In this document: piece after piece, positions 36,095-43,849 of the stretch
Layout of the letters: every line of letters begins with the position of its first letter
How positions within the stretch are numbered: the stretch's first letter is position 1
Source: an uncultured Paracoccaceae bacterium
GTDB lineage: Bacteria; Pseudomonadota; Alphaproteobacteria; Rhodobacterales; Rhodobacteraceae
NCBI GenBank assembly: GCA_937146765.1
Contig: CAKZRP010000069.1
Location: 1-44,009, forward strand
Length of the DNA: 44,009 nt
Direction of reading: 5' to 3'
Notes under the pieces: generated by a model
Databases searched by the model: none
The model's input: only the letters and a program-made list of their open reading frames with translations
What the model was told of the DNA's origin: nothing
Program-made: the position numbers and the translations under genes

Positions 36095-36950
36095 TGACCT
36101 GCCCCCCGAAATGTCCCTCGTTGTGATGTAGAGTTTGCTCAACCTTTCGAAGGAGCAAACAGATGCGAAAGAGCCGTTTCACCAAGGCGCAGATCATCGG
36201 GATGATCAAGGAACAGGAAGCGGGGATGCCGACGGCGGAGGTGTGTCGCAAGCACGGCCTGAGCCAAGGCACATTCTACAAGTTCAAATCGAAGTATGGC
36301 GGCATGGAGGTGTCTGACGCCGCCAGGCTGAGGGCGTTGGAAGATGAGAATGCCAAGATCAAGCGCCTGCTGGCGGACAGCATGCTGGACAATGTCGTGC
36401 TGAAGGAGTTGCTGGGAAAGAGCTGACGACGCCGAATGAGCGGCGAGAGGCAGCGCTCAGGGCGATGCGGGATCATGATATCTCGCAGCGCCGGGCCTGC
36501 CGACTTGTCGGTGTCGATCCGAAAACGGTCCGGCGCGAACGCCCGCCTGACATTCCTGAGATACGCAAGGAGATGAAAGCGGTCGCAGCTAAGCGTCGCC
36601 GGTTCGGCTACCGACGGATCGGGGTGATGCTGGAGCGTAAAGGGATGATCATGAACCACAAGAAACTCTATCGACCTTACACCGATGAGAAGCTGGGCGT
36701 CCGGCGACGACGGGGTCGGAAACGGGCTCGTGGCTCACGAACGCCAATGCCAGAAGCTTTGAGACGGGGCGAGCGCTGGTCGCTGGACTTCCTGTCCGAC
36801 ACGTTCGGGGCCTCACGCCGGTTCCGTATTCTGGCCGTGAATGATGAGTGTTGCCGAGAAAACCTTTGCCTGATCGCGGATACCAGCATCTCGGGCGCCC
36901 GCGTCGCTCGGGAACTGGACGCGCTTGTCCGGGTCTATGGCAATGCGTAT
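36095..36950 (+). mobile_element. Truncated IS3-family (IS407-like) insertion sequence
   Basis: The left terminal repeat starts at 36095 with TGACCTGCCCCCCG, followed by orfA (36163-36426) and orfB in the -1 frame. The element breaks off inside the orfB catalytic domain near 36945; no right terminal repeat is present. It is a remnant that cannot move by itself. Confidence 0.85.
36163..36426 (+). CDS. IS3-family transposase OrfA
   Basis: An 87-residue DNA-binding subunit of an IS3-family transposase. The helix-turn-helix covers FTKAQIIGMIKEQEAG to VCRKHGLSQGTFYKFKSKYG (about residues 5-45), followed by a leucine-zipper-like helix (LRALEDENAKIKRLLAD). OrfB continues in the -1 frame from the end of this gene: the GGGAAAG stretch near 36415 reads GKEL in that frame, typical of the programmed frameshift in this family. 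The gene itself is complete, but the partner is truncated. Confidence 0.88.
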   Translation: MRKSRFTKAQIIGMIKEQEAGMPTAEVCRKHGLSQGTFYKFKSKYGGMEVSDAARLRALEDENAKIKRLLADSMLDNVVLKELLGKS

Positions 36951-36977
36951 CTGTTCGTCGCGGCTCGGAGACGCTAA
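36414..36977 (+). pseudogene. IS3-family transposase OrfB, 3'-truncated
   Basis: The remnant encodes the N-terminal HTH (SQRRACRLVGVDPKTVRRER) and the start of the rve/DDE integrase core (RWSLDFLSDTFGASRRFRIL, then VNDECCRENLCLIADTSISG with the first catalytic Asp region). The reading matches IS407-type OrfB up to ELDALVRVYG near 36945. It then changes into unrelated residues and stops at 36977, so the remaining catalytic Asp and Glu are gone. Confidence 0.87.
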
Positions 36978-37014
36978 ACCTGAACTCAGCTCGCGCGGTG
37001 AGAATGCGGGCGAC

Positions 37015-37163
37015 ATGGCGAAGGGCAGCGCACGAAGGCTATCAAAAAGAGCGATATCTACAGATCCCTGTGGGACAGTTGTGAGCAGCTGCGGGGCGGC
37101 ATGGATGCCTCGCTCTACAAGGACTATGTCCTCACGCTTCTATTCGTGAAGTACGTCTCTGAC
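37015..37163 (+). pseudogene. Remnant of a type I restriction-modification HsdM gene (5' end)
   Basis: From 37041 the frame reads KKSDIYRSLWDSCEQLRGGM and continues DASLYKDYVLTLLFVKYVSD, which is the conserved N-terminal helical region of HsdM methyltransferase subunits. Similarity ends abruptly at about 37163. A candidate ATG at 37015 is one frame off, so a small indel separates it from the body. The catalytic NPPF region and hsdS/hsdR are absent. It is a dead fragment left in the island. Confidence 0.75.
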
Positions 37164-37403
37164 AGCGTGGGCAAGATCTGCAGACTTTGGCTCGATGACG
37201 TCGTCGCTCGGCCTGTCGGTTGCGCGCGAATTTTCCAGGGCTTGCCGCCGCAGCTCCATTCCCCGTTTCACAAATCGCCGAACACGTTCCGGATCTGGTT
37301 CGACATCTCGTATCGAAGAGCGGTAGGCGATGGTGACGTGGATGGCGCCCACGATGCATGCGCCAATACCAAACACGACGAAGATTATCTCGAACTCAGT
37401 CAC
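37140..37403 (-). CDS. Small single-TM protein, C-terminus fused to hsdM antisense
   Basis: An 87-residue unknown with one N-terminal membrane helix (FEIIFVVFGIGACIVGAIHV), followed by a charged helical tail (VEPDPERVRRFVKRGMELRR). I chose the GTG at 37403 because GGGAGGCGGCTTC precedes it; an ATG at 37427 has no ribosome site. The last dozen residues before the stop are the antisense of the hsdM fragment, so the natural C-terminus was probably lost at the junction near 37165-37185. Confidence 0.45.
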   Translation of the reverse strand: MTEFEIIFVVFGIGACIVGAIHVTIAYRSSIRDVEPDPERVRRFVKRGMELRRQALENSRATDRPSDDVIEPKSADLAHAVRDVLHE

Positions 37404-37591
37404 GAAGCCGCCTCCCTTGTGTAACATGCGGATTTACGAAAGACTGAAGCGTTTCAATATGAGACAGAAATTGACAGGTTCTACAACGACCAGCAAGCGC
37501 GAGCGGGAACGGTCAGGCACCGTCTTCTCCGAGTTAGAAATTGTTTGCAGTACTTGTCGTCCTTGACCTCTAAGAGATATCTTGAGGACGT

Positions 37592-37855
37592 ATGACACCC
37601 ACCGCTTCGAAAATAATAAGCACCGTAAACGCGCCATATGGTGTGAACGTTTCCGTGCAGCAGCTTGCTGATGGTATTAGCAGCATCGAGGAGGCGACTT
37701 TGCTTATAGGTCCGGTCTTTTCTTTCTTTTCAGAGGTGGCGCCAGAGCTTCAAAAAGCATTTGTGGTAGAGATGAACCTGCCCGTTGAGAAGGTGAAGAG
37801 AGTGGCTGAACATTTGCAGGCTTCTTGCCCTTTTCCGTTGGCTCTGGCTCAATAA
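37592..37855 (+). CDS. Hypothetical 87-residue protein
   Basis: Unknown protein, predicted helical and soluble (SVQQLADGISSIEEATLLIG, then ELQKAFVVEMNLPVEKVKRV). It has no membrane segment and no recognised motif. A ribosome site TTGAGGACGT precedes the ATG at 37592. Base composition is less GC-rich than the chromosomal genes. Its 3' end lies about 30 bases from the left end of the IS5-type element; before that insertion it converged directly on the TniQ gene. Confidence 0.5.
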   Translation: MTPTASKIISTVNAPYGVNVSVQQLADGISSIEEATLLIGPVFSFFSEVAPELQKAFVVEMNLPVEKVKRVAEHLQASCPFPLALAQ

Positions 37856-37887
37856 TCCCCTCCCCACCTGGAAGGCCATTCTGCCTA

Positions 37888-37905
37888 GGTCATGTTGACA
37901 AATGG
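37888..37905 (+). repeat. Left terminal inverted repeat of the IS5-type element
   Basis: GGTCATGTTGACAAATGG, matching the reverse complement of the right end at 15 of 18 positions. Confidence 0.9.
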
Positions 37906-38677
37906 CGTATCCACAGGCGGATGGACGTGATGTCGACAAAGCCGAGGAAGCTCTCTGCGGTCTTGTCGTAGCGGGTCGCGACGCGGCGAGCGTTTTTCAG
38001 CTTGTTGAAGCATCGTTCGACCAGGTTGCGCAGGCGATATAAAGACCGGTCGACGCCGACACGCATTTTGCGTGATTTGCGCATCGGGATGACCGAAAGA
38101 ACATCACGCTTATCCATGGAATTTCGAATGCTATCAGCGTCATAGCCCCGATTTGCCAGCAAAACGCTTGGCGTTGGCAAATTCTCAGCCATGACCAGTT
38201 CAAAGCCAAGATAGTCGGAGGTTTGCCCAGCGGTGATCTCGGTCCTCATGGGCAGCCCGGCGGCATTGCATAGTAGGTGGATCTTGGTCGTGAAACCACC
38301 GCGCGAACGGCCGAAACCCTGCTGCGGAGTCCCCCTTTAGCGCCCGCTGCCTGATGGTGCGCGCGAATGACCGTGCTATCGATCATCTGGAGGGCATACG
38401 GGACCGCTCCGCTTTCGTTTAGGGCGTCCATAATCTGCTCCCAGAGACCCGCCAATGTCCAACGCCGAAACTGTCGATAGACGCTAGACCACTTGCCAAA
38501 CTCTGTCGGCAGATCCCGCCACGGAGCGCCGGTGCGGGCGATCCAGAAAATTCCATCAAGAACAAGGCGGTGGTTGGTAGGTTTGCGCCCGTTCGGCGCG
38601 CGAACTGACAGGATGAACCGCTCAAAGAAGGCCCATTCCTCGTCCGACATCAAGTCTCGTGCCAAGCTGGTCTCCAT
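37890..38677 (-). CDS. IS5-family transposase with -1 frameshift
   Basis: DDE transposase split over two frames. The first part (38677-38246) has the N-terminal domain LMSDEEWAFFERFI, WIARTGAPWRDLP and the first catalytic Asp in ALQMIDSTVIRAHH. The second (to 37890) has LLANRGYDADSIRN with the second Asp, and LYRLRNLVERCFNKLKNARR with the catalytic Glu. Joining requires a -1 slip at AAAGGGGG (38331-38338), after which the frame reads the expected TPQQGFGRSRGGFTTKIHL. This is the IS427-type programmed frameshift, so the gene is probably functional rather than broken. Confidence 0.9.
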
Positions 38678-38720
38678 CGTAGATACCAGCTTGAATCATG
38701 CCCAAAGCCCGATGTGAACC

Positions 38721-38738
38721 CCTTTTGTCAACACGGCC
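38721..38738 (-). repeat. Right terminal inverted repeat of the IS5-type element
   Basis: Read inward on the - strand, GGCCGTGTTGACAAAAGG, the partner of the left terminal repeat. Confidence 0.9.
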
Positions 38739-40555
38739 TAGTGTTTGGCCAGATACTCGGTGATCGCGGGCATAGCGTCGTGCCGCAAATAGATCGGCCC
38801 CGCATCTAGCCCCTGTGGCCGGAATGGCGTCACGCCTGCCGCCGAGAAGACCGCGAAGATGGTATTGCGATGTAAGCACGTTTCTTCGGTGATCATCGTG
38901 GGCGTCACGAATCTCTGCCGGAAAGCCGTGATCTCCGCGTCCGACATCATCCACTGCAACCGCGCCGTCTTCGTGCTTTTGATCCGAGTGGCGTGAACAT
39001 GCCCTGCTTCGATCAATGCCGTAAACGCGGCGTAGTCTCTCAGCCCGATCCCGCGGGCGAAGGCCGCCGCCGCCATCTGCGGCGCCTGAATCGTCTGTAA
39101 CGCTCCAATTTCGACCAGAAGGCCGTGAAACCCCGCGACCTCAGGACGCTTGCGCAGTTGCAGACGGTCATCACGGATCGCGGCGATGATCTCACTAATA
39201 GGAATGCCCGCGTGCTTGCTCGCCAGATGAAGGGTGTCCCATCCTTCTGCTTCGGGCGGCAGATCTCCCGCATGGCCCTCAAGCTCTTCGACCAGGCCCT
39301 GCCCATCGTGCAGATGCCACGGGTTCTTGATCTTCGGCAGTCGCGATCTTGGCACCAGCACCCCAGCCGCGACAAGCGCCCTGAACTCCGGCAGCGTGGC
39401 CCCCATCCCCTCGCGCATGGCCTTGGGTCCGACACGGGTCGCGATCTCGTGCAGGAGGCTTTCGTGACGCTGCGCATCGAAGATCTTTGCCGATGGCGGG
39501 CGCGTATCGTCCTGCGCGAAAACACCCGCCTCGGTCAGGGCCGCATCCAGCAGCGCAATGTTAAGGCCGGTCTCCCGCGATGCCGTCAGGACCGAATGCA
39601 CCATCCGGCGTTCAAGCACTTGGCCAAGCAGTATTTCACCAGCTGCAACGGGCCATATACGTACCACATGCTCCCGCAAGATCGCGCGAAACGCATCAAA
39701 CCCCGGATCATCGCGATAGACATATTCCAGCTTGTCGAAAAGCGCACCGAACGCACCGCGGTTGGTATCCGGATGGCCGTCCACGCCACTGATCTGGTCG
39801 AATGCCTCCCTGATCGCCTGCGGGCCTTTTGAGGCGAAGTCGAAGCCAAGCGCCTTGGCGGCGCGATCATCTGCAGGCAGCGCCTGCATCCGCCGAAGCT
39901 CCGTCCCGAGCAGCTTGCAAAACCGCATCGCGGCGAACAGAGGTTGGCTTGCCAGCCACGTCGGGTCAGGCTGCCCGGATAGACGGCCGTCCAGCCAATA
40001 ATCATAGGGCGTCGGCGTGACCGGGGGCTGATCCAGCTGCCCTTCCCGAAGCGCAGGCCAGATCTCGGACAGGCGCGCCCCGATATTCTCGCGCTCGGCC
40101 GGCTTGGTCCTTTCCCAGAGCGGCACAAGAAGATGATGATGCGCAGGGCAAATATCGACACCGCGACAAAGCCAGCTGCCCTGCATGACCATCTGACGCA
40201 GCGGCGGACGTGCATCTGTGACGTCCCCGCGCAGGCAGATCGGGCAGCCCCTGACAACGGGGTTGCGCAAGGCGCGCGACACCATGATCTCGCCCCGATA
40301 GCGCATCCGTACATCGCCGACGCGTTCCCCTGTCCACGACATCATCTGAGCAAGGCGCTCATCGCTCAGTCCGGCCTTGGCGGCGAACATCGCGATCGCC
40401 TCCGGCTCGTAGTCCACGATCCTCTTGAAATTGAGCCCGAGATCCAGCGCAAACCCGATGGCTTCGGTGCCTTGCAAAGCTGCCGTACGGGAGACAAAAG
40501 AGAAGAGTGTTTCACGTTCAGCGGGCTCGACGATCAATGGAAGCTGCTGCAGCAA
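38738..40555 (-). CDS. TniQ/TnsD-family protein (orphan)
   Basis: A protein of about 605 residues. The N-terminal TniQ region begins LPLIVEPAERETLFSFVSR and contains a zinc finger: CPIC near residue 108, then WLCRGVDICPAHHHLL with the second Cys pair and His. TniQ/TnsD proteins direct Tn7-like and Tn5053-like transposons to their target sites. The C-terminal half has helix-turn-helix-like segments (ETCLHRNTIFAVFSAAGV). No tniA, tniB or tnsABC is present. The start is unsure: TTG at 40555 fits the family, and the frame stays open to 40696. The TAG stop coincides with the IS5-type insertion site. Confidence 0.78.
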   Translation of the reverse strand: MLQQLPLIVEPAERETLFSFVSRTAALQGTEAIGFALDLGLNFKRIVDYEPEAIAMFAAKAGLSDERLAQMMSWTGERVGDVRMRYRGEIMVSRALRNPVVRGCPICLRGDVTDARPPLRQMVMQGSWLCRGVDICPAHHHLLVPLWERTKPAERENIGARLSEIWPALREGQLDQPPVTPTPYDYWLDGRLSGQPDPTWLASQPLFAAMRFCKLLGTELRRMQALPADDRAAKALGFDFASKGPQAIREAFDQISGVDGHPDTNRGAFGALFDKLEYVYRDDPGFDAFRAILREHVVRIWPVAAGEILLGQVLERRMVHSVLTASRETGLNIALLDAALTEAGVFAQDDTRPPSAKIFDAQRHESLLHEIATRVGPKAMREGMGATLPEFRALVAAGVLVPRSRLPKIKNPWHLHDGQGLVEELEGHAGDLPPEAEGWDTLHLASKHAGIPISEIIAAIRDDRLQLRKRPEVAGFHGLLVEIGALQTIQAPQMAAAAFARGIGLRDYAAFTALIEAGHVHATRIKSTKTARLQWMMSDAEITAFRQRFVTPTMITEETCLHRNTIFAVFSAAGVTPFRPQGLDAGPIYLRHDAMPAITEYLAKH

Positions 40556-41187
40556 AACGATGAATCCGATACGCGAAATGTTTCTGATGGCATGCGGTCG
40601 GCGATCGGACAATCTTACGCACACGGCGAGTGGCCATTGCTGCTTGGATTGTTTGACGGCGTCAATATCCGATTGCACGCAGGGGGCCTTGGCCAAGCTA
40701 TGGATACGAGAGGCCAGCGCTCAAGGCCAGAAAGAGACCCTTGGCATATCTGGCCTTGAGCGCAAAAGGTAACGTTCACCAAGCAACGCGTAGGAGCTGA
40801 CAGTGCGCAAAAAAGCGGCCCCGCGCTTTCCACACCAAACCTTGCGACGCTTGGTGCTCTCGGCCCACTGCTGCCGTTCGTCAGGCTGGCCTCGGCTGCG
40901 GTGCAGCTTCCCTGGAGCAGCCGTTCATGACAAATTGCAGCATGGTGCCGCGAAGTGAGGTCGGCACTAAAGACCTTAGAAACTTTCAGTGACTGCCAGC
41001 TTTCAAGCCAGAGTGTGAAAGGCCTGATTTCTTCAGGCATCGTCACGATGGACAGATCGACTTCTATTTGGGCGCATAGGTCACGTGAAAAGCGTCAAAC
41101 GAGACAAAAACTTACTTAAGGTGAAGTATGGCCCCCCCCGTAGCAAGGGTAGGTATGTCAAGACAATCGGGAAGGAGACAGTGATCC
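40556..41187. other. Gene-poor stretch between TniQ and the next small gene
   Basis: About 630 bases with no convincing gene. Open frames exist on both strands but show no recognisable motif or ribosome site. An eight-C run occurs near 41130. No tniB-like sequence was found. Confidence 0.5.
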
Positions 41188-41577
41188 GTGAAGACCAGCA
41201 AAAGGATCGCAGCACGTCGTCAGATTCATGCCGCCATTAAACACTACCGGTCCGGGGAGTTCGAGTGTGCGATCACCTTATGCAGCGCAGCCGAAGGCCA
41301 GACTCCGGAGCCAGAGCACCCTGAGCATCTCTTCCAATTGTTGAGGCAGGCAGCAGATGCCAAGCCTTCACCCGATGGCGAAAAAGATGATTTCAATTTT
41401 GCTGCCAACTGGTTGAAGCACGGTTGGGGAAACGATGAGGTAGACATTGACGAGACGGTTGTCGTCTTTTGGTTGAGTCGAGCAATCTCTAAGTATCGCG
41501 CAGCCTATGGGACCGGAACATCCGAAATGGCTGATCTCTTTTCCTGGGCGGCCGATTCCGGCGTTCAGGAGTCTTGA
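41188..41577 (+). CDS. Hypothetical 129-residue soluble protein
   Basis: Unknown function. The product begins with a basic helix (MKTSKRIAARRQIHAAIKHY), suggests a short TPR-like helical pair (YRSGEFECAITLCSAAEGQ), and has an acidic middle (NDEVDIDETVVVFWLSRAIS). It is predicted to be helical and cytoplasmic. The GTG at 41188 follows GAAGGAGACAGTGATCC, a good ribosome site with slightly long spacing. It is isolated in the island with no operon partner. Confidence 0.6.
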   Translation: MKTSKRIAARRQIHAAIKHYRSGEFECAITLCSAAEGQTPEPEHPEHLFQLLRQAADAKPSPDGEKDDFNFAANWLKHGWGNDEVDIDETVVVFWLSRAISKYRAAYGTGTSEMADLFSWAADSGVQES

Positions 41578-42143
41578 GTTTCGAACGCATAGACATTCGG
41601 CTATGGCGGTGTATGCAGCCGTTCGCAGCACCGCCCTCCATATCTTAAATGGAAACGAAGCCGTCCTGCAGCACTTCGGCTGGCAGCAGGACGAACGTTG
41701 CGAGCCAACATGACGCGGCAGGCCCTTTGCTACCTTTCACACCTCTGGTGGTTGCTGCGGCGCGGCTTTTTCTTAGCGGCCTTCCCTGCGCTATGCAGCA
41801 TCAACACGGTCGCCAAAAGCAGGTTAGTAGTAGACAAAACGGCCTTTCGGGATTTCGTCCGAGCCAAACCTCGGGCTTCCGCAGGGCGCGCGGCTCCGCT
41901 TTCCCGGTTCCTCCGCAAAATCTTTAGTCAGAGATATCCAGAAATTTTAGCCTCGCTTCTGCAGTTTTACAAATACACGCGAAAAGCCGGGCGCAGAGCG
42001 CCCGACGTTCGCCTCTTTCGAGGTCCACAAATAGCTCTTGGCGATGTCGAGCGCACTGCAGGTTGCGTTCCTCGGAGAAGCCACCAGGTTGAATGCAGGC
42101 CTTCCTTTGGCAGTGAAGATCGCGACATGGTCGCACTCAATTA
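41578..42143. other. Gene-poor stretch downstream of the ATPase operon
   Basis: About 565 bases with only unconvincing open frames. A - strand frame starting at TTG 42180 (77 codons, to 41947) overlaps the ATPase tail and lacks a ribosome site. No repeats or RNA gene were recognised. Confidence 0.5.
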
Positions 42144-43220
42144 CTAGTCTCGCCAACGTTTCCTGTTTACACGTGGCCAAATGAAAAAGCGGAACGCCCG
42201 GCCAAATTTCTCCATGATCCTATCTGAGGTCATTATAAGAGTAAGAGATAGAAAATATACTGTTGCGCCCGCCAAGTAAAGCTTGAGCGTGCCGATACTA
42301 AGGTCTGCGCCAAGAACCCAGAGAGCAACGATCGATGCAGAGAAGTATAAAGATAGAACGAATGTCAATACCCTGCCACGACGCGCCGCAGAGTTTCCAT
42401 AACTAAAATCGAAATACCCTACACCAGATTGTAAAATTTTCCCCTCTAATAGTCGTGGCTCATCGAGAATTTTTCCCGAGATGTGGCGGCAGTGCCGACT
42501 AAAGCTTGTATCCCAGTCGGGGAAATCACCCTTAATAAATGAGCGGTTTGCCTCAACATCAAATGGCACTGCACCGAGATAGTCGGAAAACAGAATTGAA
42601 CCATATAGTTCCGCAAGCTGACGCGGATCATCCATCGCCTTATTTATTATGAACCCGCGGATTTTTTCCTTCATCCCTTCACTTTCGAGAACTTCCACCA
42701 AGTGCTGAGAGGCGCGGATCGAAGCGGCATCAGTCTCCGCTACTACAACTATCTCATCGCTGAGACGGCACGTTGCCACAGAGTCATCATCAATACCGCC
42801 ACGGCAATCGAATATTATATAGTCGTATTCGTGCCTAACAAACTCTATGAACTCTCGAAGTCCCTCATGGTCAACTCGTTCCTTGTTCAGATGAAACTTT
42901 TTGTGATCGCCTATTGGGAGCAACTCAATTTTACGGTCGCCGAGCTCAGAAATATTGCGAGGCTTTGCGAATCTGAACACATAGTCAGAACCGACATCTT
43001 GACGCATGATCTCGCAAAGCCCACCCACGCCTCGGTCGAACACTTTGAAAGTTAAGAAGTAGGTTAAACCCCCGGTGCCGAAGTCTGCATCGATGAGTAA
43101 GACTTTTTCGGTCGTGGAAGCCATGGCCCCTATCAGTGAAGCAATAAGGGTTTTCCCGCTCCCGCCCTTACCACTCACTATTGAAATTATTTTCCCAAAC
43201 TTGTGAGGTTCACTTCCCAT
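42144..43220 (-). CDS. MinD/ParA-like ATPase with C-terminal membrane segments
   Basis: A 358-residue P-loop protein. The deviant Walker A motif SGKGGSGKT is at residues 16-24, with the signature Lys18. VLLIDADFGTGGLTYFL follows (A' motif), then YDYIIFDCRGGIDDDSV (Walker B) near residue 130. This is a SIMIBI/MinD fold that would dimerise on ATP. After residue 270 come two hydrophobic segments (RVLTFVLSLYFSASIVALWV and LAGATVYFLSLTLIM) and a basic tail, so it is membrane-anchored, unlike MinD or ParA. The start at 43220 follows AAAGGTGGGAAAATCA and overlaps the upstream membrane gene by 11 bases. It is visibly more AT-rich than the chromosome. Confidence 0.8.
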   Translation of the reverse strand: MGSEPHKFGKIISIVSGKGGSGKTLIASLIGAMASTTEKVLLIDADFGTGGLTYFLTFKVFDRGVGGLCEIMRQDVGSDYVFRFAKPRNISELGDRKIELLPIGDHKKFHLNKERVDHEGLREFIEFVRHEYDYIIFDCRGGIDDDSVATCRLSDEIVVVAETDAASIRASQHLVEVLESEGMKEKIRGFIINKAMDDPRQLAELYGSILFSDYLGAVPFDVEANRSFIKGDFPDWDTSFSRHCRHISGKILDEPRLLEGKILQSGVGYFDFSYGNSAARRGRVLTFVLSLYFSASIVALWVLGADLSIGTLKLYLAGATVYFLSLTLIMTSDRIMEKFGRAFRFFIWPRVNRKRWRD

Positions 43221-43692
43221 TGATTTTCCCACCTTTGGCTTCTACGCCCCTATCCTTTGCGAGCGCTTGAGAAATATCCTCCAGCTGCCTTTCTCGCTCA
43301 ACCCTGCTAAGTATTGGATTATATATAAGAGCCTCAATCAGGAAGAAAATTACAGTGGAAATAACGAGAGATAATACTGCGGCAACGACGACAAAAAACA
43401 ACCAAGGTTTTAACGTTAATCCGGATTTCTCCATGAAAGATTGATGGGCAGATTGGGGGACGGTGATGAAAGAAAAGACAAGTGATAGTATGAAGAAGAG
43501 TAGGCCGTATGCGGCGCCATCACCGTGGACACCTATCCTCAATATAAACGTTGGAAGCTTCATCTCACCCTGCGCGGCAAGTGGCGGCAAGACCCTACGA
43601 AGCATTGTCCCTGACAAGATAATTGAGATGAAGGCCATAAACGGGACGCTAAGGATCTGTGAAATCAGTGCTGTAATCTCGTCCGGCTCCAT
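43210..43692 (-). CDS. Unknown multi-pass membrane protein, operon partner of the ATPase
   Basis: A protein of about 160 residues with four hydrophobic segments: around 8-30, 55-75, 95-120, and the end of the third/fourth pair WLFFVVVAAVLSLVISTVIF. A charged cytoplasmic tail follows (VERERQLEDISQALAKDRGV). No family recognised. I prefer the ATG at 43692, preceded by TTGAGGATGTGG; another in-frame ATG at 43719 lacks a ribosome site. It is translated first and overlaps the ATPase start, so the two products are likely made in balance and act together at the inner membrane. Confidence 0.7.
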   Translation of the reverse strand: MEPDEITALISQILSVPFMAFISIILSGTMLRRVLPPLAAQGEMKLPTFILRIGVHGDGAAYGLLFFILSLVFSFITVPQSAHQSFMEKSGLTLKPWLFFVVVAAVLSLVISTVIFFLIEALIYNPILSRVERERQLEDISQALAKDRGVEAKGGKINGK

Positions 43693-43736
43693 CCACATCC
43701 TCAACATCTGTGCAGCCATTGTTGACTACGTGTCGC

Positions 43737-43785
43737 GAGTGTAGAACAATATCTTCTACTATCCATAGTGCAAGTGGTAGCGCAA
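43737..43785 (-). promoter_or_regulatory. Possible promoter of the membrane protein-ATPase operon
   Basis: On the - strand TTGCAC is followed after 16 bases by TATTGT, an imperfect sigma70-like pair lying in the AT-rich stretch just before the operon. This is tentative. Confidence 0.25.
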
Positions 43786-43849
43786 ATTAATGTGTGTTCG
43801 TTGGGCTTGGCTTGTTTCGCATGCGATATTGTCCCTGTAGGGTCCACGG

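Larger units (their letters stand above)
37888..38738 (-). mobile_element. Complete IS5-family (IS427-like) insertion sequence
   Basis: About 851 bases bounded by 18-base terminal inverted repeats that match at 15 positions, with CTAG present at both outer junctions (37885-37888 and 38738-38741), consistent with TA target duplication. It carries one transposase in two frames. The element appears intact and potentially mobile, and is inserted at the stop codon of the TniQ gene. Confidence 0.92.

Noticed and set aside
41698..42147. 149-codon + strand frame in the island
   Set aside because: No ribosome site, no motif, and a basic, uneven composition like untranslated DNA.
41947..42180. 77-codon - strand frame overlapping the ATPase tail
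   Set aside because: It could be a third gene of the operon, but it has a TTG start, no ribosome site, and I found no family resemblance.
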